A program made the translations under genes and the position numbers. Of a stretch of 64,000 nucleotides of DNA, positions 6,824-15,247 are shown one piece after another (the stretch's first letter is position 1; every line of letters begins with the position of its first letter). This stretch comes from RGIG3013 sp045538935. GTDB lineage: Bacteria > Bacillota > Clostridia > Oscillospirales > Acutalibacteraceae. Below the pieces are notes generated by a model that saw only the letters and a list, made by a program, of their open reading frames with translations, was not told the origin of the DNA and did no database searches. The stretch is from positions 139,959-203,958 of the forward strand of contig JAZQEI010000027.1 of assembly GCA_045538935.1 (NCBI GenBank), in the 5' to 3' direction.

Positions 6824-8521
6824 ATGGAGCTTGTTAAAAATCAGATTATAGATATTAGAATTTCCGATATGTCTACTGACGGCAACGGAATTGGTAAATA
6901 TGAAAATATTGCTATTTTTACTCCACAAACTGCCATCGGTGATTTTGTAAGAGTAAAGATACTAAAGGTTAAAAAGAGTTATGCTTATGCTAAAGTAGAA
7001 AAGATTTTAGAGCCATCTGCTTGCAGAATTACACCGGACTGTGATGTCTTTTCTAAATGCGGCGGTTGTGTTTTTAGACATATTTCTTACTGTTCTGAAT
7101 GCCAAATAAAACAAGAGCGTGTAAAACAAGTATTATGCAGAATAGGCAAGCAAGACTCACCAAATATAATGCCTATAATTTCTGCCGTTAACACAAACGA
7201 GTATCGCAATAAAGCTCAACTCCCTATAGCACAAAGCGGTGAGGCTGGTTTTTTTGCCGTACATTCGCACAGAGTAATACCTATTTTTGACTGCAAAATT
7301 CAACCTCAAATTTTCAATAAAATATCCTCTGCTTTTTCTGAATGGATAAAAAGCCACCATATTTCTGTTTATGACGAAACCTTGCATAAAGGCATGGTTC
7401 GGCATTTATACCTTAGAATTGCTAAGAAAACAAATGAGTTAATGGTTGTAATAGTTACAAACGGCTACAATCTAGAACACACCGACGCTCTCATACAGAC
7501 ATTAAAAGACATATTACCGGATACAAAATTCACCCTGGTACAAAACATAAACACAGCCGACACCAACGTAATTTTATCTGATAAATGTAAAACCATTTAC
7601 GGCAACGGCTATATTACCGACATTTTATGCGATGTAAAATTCAGAATTTCACCACTGTCTTTCTACCAAGTAAATAGAGATATGGCCGAAATACTATATA
7701 AGAAAGCTCAAGAGTATGCTAATCCTAAAGACTGTACCGTTTTAGACCTATATTGTGGTGCAGGCACAATAGGGCTTTCTATGGCAAGCAAGGCAAAAAA
7801 AATAATTGGTGTAGAAATAATACCCGACGCAGTTATAGATGCCGAGTACAATGCTAAAATAAACAACATAACTAATGCTGAATTTATTTGTGCAGATGCT
7901 GCAAAAGCCGCTATAAAACTAACGGAACAGAATGTTAAACCCGATGTTGTTATAATAGATCCGCCTCGTAAAGGTTGTAGCGAAGAACTTTTAAACACCA
8001 TTGCAAACGATTTTAACCCTAAACGCCTTGTTTATGTTTCTTGTGATCCGGCAACGCTTGCTCGCGACATTAAAATTTTAAACGATTTAGGTTTTATGCT
8101 TATAGAAGCCACACCAGTAGACCTATTCCCCCGCACCGCACATGTTGAAACTGTAGCTCTTTTACGTCGGCAAGTTGACACGCATAATATGAAGCTTGAC
8201 TCCTCTCCGTTTAAAATGATAAAGAGTGGAGAAAAAACTATTGAACTTCGTTTGTTTGATGAAAAGCGTCAACAAATAAAAGTTGGCGATAACATTGTTT
8301 TTACCAATAACTCTACAGGTAAAACAATAAATACAATTGTTACAAAACTACACCGTTTTAACAGTTTTGAAGAATTATATAAAACATTACCTCTTTTAAA
8401 ATGCGGATATACAAATGAAGATATAGGTATCGCATCCCCCGACGATATGAAACAGTATTATTCTTTAGAGGAACAGAAAAAATACGGTGTAATTGGTATT
8501 GAGCTTAAAATAAAAGAATGA
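6824..8521 (+). CDS. rlmD: 23S rRNA (uracil-5-)-methyltransferase (RlmD/RumA type) fused to an ASCH domain
   Basis: A SAM-dependent methyltransferase making 5-methyluridine in 23S rRNA, 565 residues. Residues about 5-60 form a TRAM RNA-binding domain. The iron-sulfur cysteines are in CRITPDCDVFSKCGGC (C73, C79, C82) plus a later Cys in IFDCKIQP. The SAM site is VLDLYCGAGTIGLSMA, followed by IIDPPRKGC and the catalytic Cys in LVYVSCDPATLARD near residue 405. A normal enzyme stops near 455; this one continues with about 110 residues of ASCH (PUA-like) fold starting HNMKLDSSPFKMIKSGEKTIELRLFDEKRQ, normally a separate small protein. Both halves are in one uninterrupted frame. ATG at 6824 follows AAAGGA. 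Whether the target is U1939, U747 or both is not decidable here. Confidence 0.88.
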   Translation: MELVKNQIIDIRISDMSTDGNGIGKYENIAIFTPQTAIGDFVRVKILKVKKSYAYAKVEKILEPSACRITPDCDVFSKCGGCVFRHISYCSECQIKQERVKQVLCRIGKQDSPNIMPIISAVNTNEYRNKAQLPIAQSGEAGFFAVHSHRVIPIFDCKIQPQIFNKISSAFSEWIKSHHISVYDETLHKGMVRHLYLRIAKKTNELMVVIVTNGYNLEHTDALIQTLKDILPDTKFTLVQNINTADTNVILSDKCKTIYGNGYITDILCDVKFRISPLSFYQVNRDMAEILYKKAQEYANPKDCTVLDLYCGAGTIGLSMASKAKKIIGVEIIPDAVIDAEYNAKINNITNAEFICADAAKAAIKLTEQNVKPDVVIIDPPRKGCSEELLNTIANDFNPKRLVYVSCDPATLARDIKILNDLGFMLIEATPVDLFPRTAHVETVALLRRQVDTHNMKLDSSPFKMIKSGEKTIELRLFDEKRQQIKVGDNIVFTNNSTGKTINTIVTKLHRFNSFEELYKTLPLLKCGYTNEDIGIASPDDMKQYYSLEEQKKYGVIGIELKIKE

Positions 8522-8544
8522 CCGATTATTTCGGTCATTCTTTT
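8512..8544. terminator. Bidirectional terminator between rlmD and birA
   Basis: A perfect 14-bp stem (8512-8525 with 8531-8544, arms beginning AAAAGAATGACCGA) with a 5-base loop contains the rlmD stop codon. It serves both convergent genes. Confidence 0.85.
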
Positions 8545-8547
8545 ATT

Positions 8548-9303
8548 TTAAAATCTTATAGATACTTCACCCGTAGAAATTGTTTTAAAGGTTCCGTCGC
8601 TAAGTTTTACTATTAATGAGCCATTATCATCAACATCAACTGCCGTTGCACTAAAGCTATCAGTTGCAGAAAAACAAGTTATTTCTTTGCCTATTACAAT
8701 ACTTTTTTCCCTGTATTCCTTAATAAAAACGTCCGTATCGTCTAAAATAATACCTAAAACATTATTTACGATACTTGCAATAATCACATTTCGATCTTCA
8801 TTAATGCCGAGCGATGCTGCTATATCTTCAATGTCGTTTGGGAAATTAACCGTAGAAACATTTACTCCAATGCCTATAACTATACCATCAATAGTATTAT
8901 TAGACTTGTTTACGATGCCTTCTGTCAGAATTCCGCAAACCTTTTTATTATTAATATAAACATCGTTAACCCATTTAATTCTAGGCGAAAGATTTAAACT
9001 TTCCAACGCTCTGCAAACGCCAACTGCGGTTTTTGCAGTAACGCTTAAAAGATTTGATATTTGTTTTGTACTAATAGCAATAGACATATATATACCGGTG
9101 TCTTTTGGAGAATAAAAACTTCTTCCCATTCTTCCCCTACCGGCCGTTTGTGCATTAGCAACAACTATAAGCGGATTTTCTTTTTCCGTTGCAAATTCGC
9201 GTTTTGCGAAAAGATTTGTTGAATCTATACAGTCAAAAACAAAAACTTTAGCACTAGAAAATTCACTATTTAATTTTTCTTTTATTTTTTTATCACTCAG
9301 CAT
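8548..9303 (-). CDS. birA: Biotin--[acetyl-CoA-carboxylase] ligase
   Basis: This enzyme joins biotin to carboxylase carrier lysines through biotinyl-AMP. The 251-residue protein shows the catalytic signature (IDSTNLFAKREF, then QTAGRGRMGRSFYSPKDTGIYMSI and IKWVNDVYINNKKVCGILTE) and a small C-terminal beta domain. There is no N-terminal helix-turn-helix, so this is a catalysis-only (group I) ligase rather than a bifunctional repressor. ATG at 9303 follows AAAGG; upstream codons lie in the terminator hairpin of the hydrogenase operon and are not used. Only about 20 bases separate the hairpin from the start, so it probably depends on read-through or on a promoter inside hydA. Confidence 0.9.
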   Translation of the reverse strand: MLSDKKIKEKLNSEFSSAKVFVFDCIDSTNLFAKREFATEKENPLIVVANAQTAGRGRMGRSFYSPKDTGIYMSIAISTKQISNLLSVTAKTAVGVCRALESLNLSPRIKWVNDVYINNKKVCGILTEGIVNKSNNTIDGIVIGIGVNVSTVNFPNDIEDIAASLGINEDRNVIIASIVNNVLGIILDDTDVFIKEYREKSIVIGKEITCFSATDSFSATAVDVDDNGSLIVKLSDGTFKTISTGEVSIRF

Positions 9304-9323
9304 ATTTAAAACCTTTAAAAAAT

Positions 9324-9348
9324 GCGGCTGCACAAAACGTGCAGCCGC
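9324..9348 (-). terminator. Terminator of the hydrogenase operon
   Basis: A 10-bp G+C-rich stem (9324-9333 with 9339-9348, arm GCGGCTGCAC) is followed on the minus strand by ATTTTTTAAA, 6 bases after the hydA stop. Confidence 0.85.
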
Positions 9349-9354
9349 TTAATA

Positions 9355-11097
9355 TTACTTACCGCGTTTTATATATTTTGTGTGTAGAATTTCGTGTGCC
9401 TTATGGCTGCCAGGCTCACCGAAGAACTCATCATAAATCATTTTAATATCAGGATTTTCATGAGATTTGCGGTACTCTAACAAATTAGCATCGGCATCGT
9501 AAAGAACCTTTGCACGCAAGCTTGCTAAATCAACCTCGTTTCTTAACCACATAGGCTGTACAGGCTGTCCACCGCCGTTTACACAACCGCCAGGACAAGC
9601 CATGATTTCTACAAACTGAACGTCTAATTCGCCATTTCTAATCATCTCTAGCAACTTGCCTGCATTTGCAGTACCCGATGCTACAGCTACATTAACGGTT
9701 AAATCTCCAAGTTTGTAAGATGCAGTCTTAATGCCTTCGCTTCCACGAACTTCTTCAAAATCAACCTTTTCAAGCTTTGTGCCTAAAATCCACTCAGCAG
9801 CAGTTCTAAGTGCTGCTTCCATAACGCCACCTGTACTACCGAAGATTGCACCTGCGCCAGAACCTATAGCAAACGGATTATCAAACTTCTCATCAGGTAA
9901 TGCGTTAAACTCAATACCTGCGCGTTCAATCATCTTACCAAGTTCTCTTGTAGTAAGAGCAAAGTCAACATCACTTACGCCTGCAGCGGCTTCGTTAGGT
10001 CTGCCAACCTCAAACTTCTTAGCAGTACAAGGAATTGCAGAAACGAATACGATATCTTTAGGATCCCAACCGTTCTTCTGTGCAAGATATGTTTTAACAA
10101 CTGCACCGAACATCTGTTGAGGTGACTTACAGCTAGAAAGATTATCAACAAAATCGGTATGATAATGCTCGCAATACTTAACCCAACCAGGAGAGCAAGA
10201 AGTAATAAGAGGTAATTTGCCACCGTTCTTAATGCGATCCATAAGTTCGGTTGCTTCTTCCATAATGGTAAGGTCAGCAGTGAAGTTCATATCGAACACA
10301 CCGTCAAAGCCAAGACGCTTTAATGCTGCAACCATTTTACCTTCAACATCGGTACCGGGTGCATTACCAAAGCACTCACCAAGTGTTGCACGTACAGAAG
10401 GAGCTGTACATACAAATACCTTTTTATTAGGATCACCAAGTGCAGCAAAAATATCATCTGTCTGATCTTTTTCAGTTAATGCGCCTGTAGGACAAGCAAC
10501 AATACACTGACCGCAAGCAATACAAGGATTATCTGCAAGCTTGGTTTCAAATGCACAAGCAATGTGTGTATCAAAACCACGGTCATTAGCACCAATAACG
10601 CCTACACCTTGGTTGTGCTTACATACAGCAACGCATCTACGGCAAAGAATACATTTCTCGTTATCTCTTACGAGGAAATCTGTAGAATCTTCAAGTTCGT
10701 ACTCATTTTTAACGCCATCAAAAGCGTACTGATCGTAAATACCAAAATCTTTAGCGTACTTTTGAAGTTCGCAATTTTGGTTGCGTAAACAGCTAAGGCA
10801 ATCCATCTTATGATCAGATAAAATAAGCTCTAAGTTTATTTTTCTTGCCTTTAATACTGCAGGAGAATTTGTATAAATCTCCATTCCTTCGTTTACGGGC
10901 TGTACACATGCAGCTACTAAAGATCTAGCGCCTTTAACCTCTACTAGGCAGATACGACAAGCGCCGATAGCATTGATCTTTTTCATATAACAAAGGGTAG
11001 GAATATTGATAGATGCGGCTTTACATGCTTCAAGAATTGTTAAACCACTCTCAACAGCATAATCACGGCCGTTAATCTTTATATTTACTAAAGCCAT
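9355..11097 (-). CDS. hydA: [FeFe] hydrogenase catalytic subunit, HydABC bifurcating type
   Basis: The H2-forming subunit, 580 residues. Domains in order: NuoG-like [2Fe-2S] domain (CYMKKINAIGACRIC), His-Cys [4Fe-4S] segment (DHKMDCLSCLRNQNC), two ferredoxin motifs (CILCRRCVAVC, CIACGQCIVACP), and the H-domain. H-cluster loops are TSCSPGW near residue 300, IPCTAKKFE near 354 and EIMACPGGCVNGGGQP near 495, followed by the small-subunit-like C-terminus. Together with HydB and HydC encoded in the operon this matches NAD-linked electron-bifurcating enzymes, which couple ferredoxin and NADH oxidation to H2 formation. Odd points: L1 has Ser where most enzymes have the second Cys (the proton-relay residue), and L2 has Ile where Met is usual. 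ATG at 11097 lies 17 bases after hydB. Confidence 0.93.
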   Translation of the reverse strand: MALVNIKINGRDYAVESGLTILEACKAASINIPTLCYMKKINAIGACRICLVEVKGARSLVAACVQPVNEGMEIYTNSPAVLKARKINLELILSDHKMDCLSCLRNQNCELQKYAKDFGIYDQYAFDGVKNEYELEDSTDFLVRDNEKCILCRRCVAVCKHNQGVGVIGANDRGFDTHIACAFETKLADNPCIACGQCIVACPTGALTEKDQTDDIFAALGDPNKKVFVCTAPSVRATLGECFGNAPGTDVEGKMVAALKRLGFDGVFDMNFTADLTIMEEATELMDRIKNGGKLPLITSCSPGWVKYCEHYHTDFVDNLSSCKSPQQMFGAVVKTYLAQKNGWDPKDIVFVSAIPCTAKKFEVGRPNEAAAGVSDVDFALTTRELGKMIERAGIEFNALPDEKFDNPFAIGSGAGAIFGSTGGVMEAALRTAAEWILGTKLEKVDFEEVRGSEGIKTASYKLGDLTVNVAVASGTANAGKLLEMIRNGELDVQFVEIMACPGGCVNGGGQPVQPMWLRNEVDLASLRAKVLYDADANLLEYRKSHENPDIKMIYDEFFGEPGSHKAHEILHTKYIKRGK

Positions 11098-11114
11098 TTA
11101 TTATTACTCCCTTC

Positions 11115-12908
11115 TTATTCTTTAACAATAGCAGCAAACTTACATTTTTCCATACAAGCGCCGCACTTAATACACTTACTTGCATCGATAACATGGGGTT
11201 CTTTAACTGTGCCCGAAATAGCGCCAACAGGACAAACTCTAGCACATGCGGTACAACCCTTACATTTATCAGCAATGATCTTGTACTGTAATAGATTCTT
11301 ACAAACACCTGCAGGACACTTTTTGTCTACAACGTGTGCAATGTATTCATCTCTAAAGTAACGTAATGTTGATAAAACAGGGTTGGGAGCTGTTTGACCA
11401 AGTCCGCATAATGATGCCGACTTGATGTGGTTACAAAGCTCTTCCATCTTATCAATATCTTCAAGCGTAGCAGTACCGTTGGTAACCTTTTCAAGCATCT
11501 CTAGCAAACGCTTTGTACCAATACGGCAAGGAGTACATTTACCGCAAGACTCATCAACAGTAAACTCTAAGAAGAACTTAGCAATGTCTACCATACAAGT
11601 ATCTTCGTCCATAACGATAAGTCCGCCAGAACCCATCATAGAGCCAATGGCGATAAGGTTATCGTAATCAATCGGAACATCAATATGCGATGCAGGAATA
11701 CAACCGCCGGAAGGACCACCGGTTTGAGCAGCCTTAAACTTTTTACCGTTAGGTACGCCGCCACCGATTTCTTCAACAACTTCTCTTAAAGTTGTACCCA
11801 TAGGAATTTCAACAAGGCCTGTGTTGGTAATTTTACCGCCAAGCGCAAACACCTTAGTACCTTTAGATTTTTCTGTACCCATCGATGCAAACCAGTCTGC
11901 ACCGTTTAAAATAATTCTGGGAATGTTAGCGTATGTTTCAACGTTATTAAGAACGGTAGGTTTACCAAATAAGCCCTTAACTGCCGGGAACGGAGGACGA
12001 GGACGAGGCTCACCTCTGTTACCTTCAATAGAGGTCATTAATGCAGTTTCCTCACCGCAAACGAATGCACCTGCACCAAAACGAAGCTGAATATCAAAAT
12101 TAAAGCCTGTAGAGAAAATATCTTTACCTAAAAGACCGTATTCTCTTGCTTGATTTATGGCTATCTGCAAACGCTGAATTGCAATAGGATACTCTGCGCG
12201 AACATAAACATAACCTTCGTCAGCACCGATAGCGTAACCAGCAATTGCCATAGCTTCAATAAGTGCATGTGGGTCGCCTTCAAGAATAGAACGGTCCATA
12301 AATGCACCTGGGTCACCTTCGTCAGCGTTACAACAAACATATTTTTTATCGCCAACAGATTTAGAAGCGAACTCCCATTTTTTACCTGTGGGGAAACCGC
12401 CGCCGCCTCTGCCGCGAAGTCCGGAATCTGTAATGCACTTAATAACATCTTCAGGTGTCATTTCGGTAAGAACCTTACCAAGTGCCTGATAACCGTCCAT
12501 AGCGATATATTCATCAATTACTTCGGGGTTAATAACACCGCAGTTACGTAGTGCAACACGATGCTGCTTTTTATAGAAGCTTGTTTCGTTAAGAGAAGAA
12601 ACAGGATTTTCGGCTGTTGTTTTCATTTCGTTATGTACTAAACGCTCAACAATTCTTCCCTTTAATAAATGCTCCTCAACTATTTCGGGAACATCTTCAG
12701 CTGTAACCATGGTATAAAATGTGCCTTCGGGGTAGATTATCATAATCGGACCCAATGCGCAAAGACCGAAACAACCGGTAGTTACTATTTTAATTTCTTC
12801 TTCAAGATTTTTTGCAGCAAGTTCTTTTTCAAGTGCATCTCTTACAGCCATACTGCCGGAGGAGGTACAACCTGTACCGCCGCAAATTAAAACGTGCGAA
12901 CGAATCAT
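11115..12908 (-). CDS. hydB: NADH/FMN subunit of the bifurcating hydrogenase (NuoF-like)
   Basis: This 597-residue flavoprotein carries the NAD(H) and FMN sites of the HydABC complex. It begins with a thioredoxin-like [2Fe-2S] domain (CGGTGCTSSG, then TTGCFGLCALGP). The NuoF core follows with the FMN/NAD glycine-rich motif GLRGRGGGGFPTGKKW at about 165, an SLBB domain, and the [4Fe-4S] motif SCGKCTPCRIGTKRL at about 460. The C-terminus has two extra ferredoxin motifs (CKGCTACARVCPVGAI, CIKCGACMEKC). This domain order is that of hydrogenase HydB rather than of respiratory NuoF. It is cotranscribed between the small ferredoxin gene and hydA. Confidence 0.93.
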   Translation of the reverse strand: MIRSHVLICGGTGCTSSGSMAVRDALEKELAAKNLEEEIKIVTTGCFGLCALGPIMIIYPEGTFYTMVTAEDVPEIVEEHLLKGRIVERLVHNEMKTTAENPVSSLNETSFYKKQHRVALRNCGVINPEVIDEYIAMDGYQALGKVLTEMTPEDVIKCITDSGLRGRGGGGFPTGKKWEFASKSVGDKKYVCCNADEGDPGAFMDRSILEGDPHALIEAMAIAGYAIGADEGYVYVRAEYPIAIQRLQIAINQAREYGLLGKDIFSTGFNFDIQLRFGAGAFVCGEETALMTSIEGNRGEPRPRPPFPAVKGLFGKPTVLNNVETYANIPRIILNGADWFASMGTEKSKGTKVFALGGKITNTGLVEIPMGTTLREVVEEIGGGVPNGKKFKAAQTGGPSGGCIPASHIDVPIDYDNLIAIGSMMGSGGLIVMDEDTCMVDIAKFFLEFTVDESCGKCTPCRIGTKRLLEMLEKVTNGTATLEDIDKMEELCNHIKSASLCGLGQTAPNPVLSTLRYFRDEYIAHVVDKKCPAGVCKNLLQYKIIADKCKGCTACARVCPVGAISGTVKEPHVIDASKCIKCGACMEKCKFAAIVKE

Positions 12909-12921
12909 TTATTTTTCCTCC

Positions 12922-13287
12922 TTATTTTGTGCTGCCGATTGTGTATTCATCAACAATCTTGCCGCCCTTAATATGCTGTTCTATAACTTCTTTGGCCTTT
13001 TCGGCAGTCATTTTTACATATGTAACCTTGTCTTTACCGTCTTCAAACACCTCAACAACGGGTTCATACTGGCAAATGCCTATACAACCTGTTTGAGTAA
13101 CGGTAACGTTATCAAGATTTGCTTTAGCAACGCCTTCAACAAAAGCGTTGAGAACCGGTCTTGCACCTGCAGCAATACCGCAAGTAGCCATACCTACAAC
13201 AATGCGCTTACCGCCCATACCTTCGCGGAGTACAACTTTATCCTGCATTTTTTCTCTAATAGCAGCAAGTTCAGCTAAGCTTTTCAT
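12922..13287 (-). CDS. Thioredoxin-like [2Fe-2S] ferredoxin of the hydrogenase operon
   Basis: A 121-residue protein with the TRX-like [2Fe-2S] ferredoxin pattern. The first Cys is in VGMATCGIAAGARP, and the second group in TQTGCIGICQYEPVVEV. It resembles the N-terminal domain of HydB and the HydC fold but is a separate subunit. It probably passes electrons within, or docks onto, the hydrogenase complex (inference from operon position). ATG at 13287 has a GGAGGA-type binding site. The downstream hydB start is 13 bases away. Confidence 0.85.
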   Translation of the reverse strand: MKSLAELAAIREKMQDKVVLREGMGGKRIVVGMATCGIAAGARPVLNAFVEGVAKANLDNVTVTQTGCIGICQYEPVVEVFEDGKDKVTYVKMTAEKAKEVIEQHIKGGKIVDEYTIGSTK

Positions 13288-13304
13288 CTATATATTCCTC
13301 CTGA

Positions 13305-13859
13305 TTAAATAATCATACTGTACTGTTCATTAAGATATTCTCTTACCCATTCAAGCACTTCAAAACTCGATAGCGGAACATCACCCAACATTTGACGCAT
13401 TTGTAAAGTAAACAACTCTACCTTACCCTTTGGCGTTGTGTGAATAAACTCAAAATCGACCTTATCTGCAGACTGAATCAAAATACAAATTGTTGAAACA
13501 ATGTCACCTATTGGGGTAAAATCGATACTTTTTGTATTAAATGTAGCCTTTATTTCGGTACCATGATTTTCGGTTTTTCCATCATCCACAACCGATGTTA
13601 TTATAAGTGTACCGCCGGTTTGTTCTGCAGCTAACTTTAAAAGCGGAATACCTAAACCTACCTTGCGGGTTGTTCGAGTTGTATAAAACGGATCAATTAC
13701 CTTTTTTACAACATCTTCGTTCATTCCGCAGCCGTTGTCTTGTATAGAAACACAAAGCATGCCGTTTTCATCTTCTGAAAGATAAATTCTAATAAGAGTA
13801 GCGCCGGCCGTTATTGAGTTTTGCGTAACATCAAGGATGTTAAGAGATAGTTCTTTCAT
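13305..13859 (-). CDS. GHKL ATPase-domain protein in the hydrogenase operon
   Basis: A 184-residue protein consisting of a histidine-kinase-like ATPase domain without a phosphoacceptor His domain. The N box is seen in LNILDVTQNSITAGA, the G1 box in IQDNGCGMN, the F region in IDPFYTTRTTRKVGLGIPLLKLAAEQTGG and a later Gly-rich turn. The C-terminal 70 residues are not recognised. Proteins of this type recur in clostridial hydrogenase operons. A regulatory or switch-kinase role is likely but unproven. Starts 10 bases after hydC. Confidence 0.8.
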   Translation of the reverse strand: MKELSLNILDVTQNSITAGATLIRIYLSEDENGMLCVSIQDNGCGMNEDVVKKVIDPFYTTRTTRKVGLGIPLLKLAAEQTGGTLIITSVVDDGKTENHGTEIKATFNTKSIDFTPIGDIVSTICILIQSADKVDFEFIHTTPKGKVELFTLQMRQMLGDVPLSSFEVLEWVREYLNEQYSMII

Positions 13860-13869
13860 AAAGCTTAAG

Positions 13870-14367
13870 TTATGCCTTATATTTTTCTAAGATTCCGTCA
13901 ACGTCTTCTTTTTTAAGTCTGCCGTAAACTTCGTCGTTTATAGTCATAACCGGAGCTAGACCGCAAGCGCCGATGCAACGTGTAGCTTCTAAAGAATAAA
14001 CGCCATCAGGAGAAGTTTCGCCGGGCTTAATACCTATTTTTTGAGAAATTCTCTCAATAATATCACCTGCACCTTTAACATAACAAGCGGTACCAAGGCA
14101 TACAGCAATTGCTATTTTGCCCTTAGGATTAAGCAAGAACTGTGAATAGAAACTTGCAATTCCATATACTTCCTCAAGTGAAGTACCCATGCCATCTGCA
14201 ATAATCTTTTGAACCTCTATGGGAAGATATCCATAGATTTCTTGAGCCTCTTGCATTACAGGCATCATTGCTCCCTGTTCACCCTTGTGTTTGGCAATTA
14301 CTTCTTTTAGCCTTGCCTCCTGTTCAGGAGTACCCTTGAACACAACGGTAGTAAGTTTTTTCTTCAT
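13870..14367 (-). CDS. hydC: NuoE-like [2Fe-2S] subunit of the bifurcating hydrogenase
   Basis: This 165-residue subunit of the HydABC complex has the NuoE domain order: N-terminal helical bundle (QGAMMPVMQEAQEIYGYLP) and a thioredoxin-like [2Fe-2S] domain with cysteines in AVCLGTACYVKGA and ATRCIGACGLAPV. It is the first gene of the hydrogenase operon, with a GGGAGG ribosome binding site and a consensus-like promoter about 110 bases upstream. Length is normal for the family. Confidence 0.92.
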   Translation of the reverse strand: MKKKLTTVVFKGTPEQEARLKEVIAKHKGEQGAMMPVMQEAQEIYGYLPIEVQKIIADGMGTSLEEVYGIASFYSQFLLNPKGKIAIAVCLGTACYVKGAGDIIERISQKIGIKPGETSPDGVYSLEATRCIGACGLAPVMTINDEVYGRLKKEDVDGILEKYKA

Positions 14368-14419
14368 ACTAAAAATTACCTCCCGTGCGGACGTTGCCGC
14401 TAAATTTACAAAATGATTG

Positions 14420-14443
14420 TGATGTTTTTAACAATTAACATCA
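14420..14443. promoter_or_regulatory. Inverted repeat in the hydrogenase operon leader
   Basis: TGATGTT (14420-14426) and AACATCA (14437-14443) are perfect inverted arms with a 10-base spacer containing TTAAC. It lies about 30-50 bases downstream of the predicted transcription start. The interior loosely resembles a Rex site, but the half-site match is poor. Confidence 0.35.
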
Positions 14444-14479
14444 TAATAAAAAACACATAAGTGTATGTGCAACATATAT

Positions 14480-14508
14480 AATATAACATAGTTACACGAT
14501 AATTTCAA
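14480..14508 (-). promoter_or_regulatory. Promoter of the hydC-hydB-hydA operon
   Basis: On the minus strand TTGAAA (14508-14503), 17 bases, TATATT (14485-14480). It starts 22 bases after the PHP gene stop, giving a roughly 105-base leader before hydC. Confidence 0.6.
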
Positions 14509-14530
14509 GAACTTTAAAGTACAATTTTAC

Positions 14531-15247
14531 TTATTTTTTTGTTTTTAGACAATGTACGAGACTTGCTGCACTTTTTGTATCTAATTCGATAAAATTTTCG
14601 GGCTCATTTATAGTCCCTAAATTATGCGCATCAGAACTACACAGATGCCTCAACTCACCTACTAATGCATAGTTTTTTTCATACTCAAATTTGTTATTAT
14701 AATCGTTAAATTCCAATGCCGTAAACTCCGCATCAAACGGGATATCACCTAATATAGCAATAATTCCGTTAGAGCGTCTATCAATATGCGCCGGATACAC
14801 TACCCCGCCGTATTTATTTACCAATTCTACCGCACTGTTAACATCTATATTTGTTGCTGTAATTAGTAGCTTTTCTTCGGTTGAAACAATAACATCATTT
14901 TCATCCATAATGACCTGATTTCCGAATATTTTTGGATTATTTTTAAAATCGGGTATTTGATTATAGATGTATTCAGAAAACGACATAGCATCTTGTAAAT
15001 TTTTAAACAAACAAACCAAATGTATATCTTCTGCAGTGGTAAGTTCCATGCCTGCCACAGGCACTATACCGTACTCGTTGCAAGCTTTAAAAAAAGCTGG
15101 ACAGTTTTTACAAGTATTATGGTCGGTAAGCGCCACAATATCTAAACCTTTAATGTAAGCCATTCCTGCAATGTTGGCGGGAGTCATATCGTCGTCTGCA
15201 CAGGGTGACAGACAGGAATGTATGTGTAAATCGTAACTGTATTTCAT
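14531..15247 (-). CDS. PHP-domain metal-dependent phosphoesterase
   Basis: A 238-residue PHP-fold protein with the four metal-binding motifs: YDLHIHSCLSPCAD (about 4-17), ALTDHNTCKNCP (about 39), a mid-domain Glu/His region (GMELTTAEDIH) and the C-terminal CSSDAHNLG. It resembles stand-alone PHP phosphoesterases rather than histidinol phosphatase. It is the last gene of the HydS-like operon, its ATG overlapping the DRTGG gene stop as TAATG. A role in a nucleotide or phosphorylated signal pathway tied to hydrogenase control is inference from context. Confidence 0.82.
   Translation of the reverse strand: MKYSYDLHIHSCLSPCADDDMTPANIAGMAYIKGLDIVALTDHNTCKNCPAFFKACNEYGIVPVAGMELTTAEDIHLVCLFKNLQDAMSFSEYIYNQIPDFKNNPKIFGNQVIMDENDVIVSTEEKLLITATNIDVNSAVELVNKYGGVVYPAHIDRRSNGIIAILGDIPFDAEFTALEFNDYNNKFEYEKNYALVGELRHLCSSDAHNLGTINEPENFIELDTKSAASLVHCLKTKK

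Noticed and set aside
9731..10120. Plus-strand reading frames opposite hydA, with others opposite hydB, clpC and alaS
   Set aside because: Shadows of strongly conserved genes on the minus strand. They have no ribosome binding sites or family matches.
14420..14443. A Rex-binding site in the hydrogenase leader
   Set aside because: The central sequence matches only about half the Rex half-site positions. Kept only as an unnamed inverted repeat.
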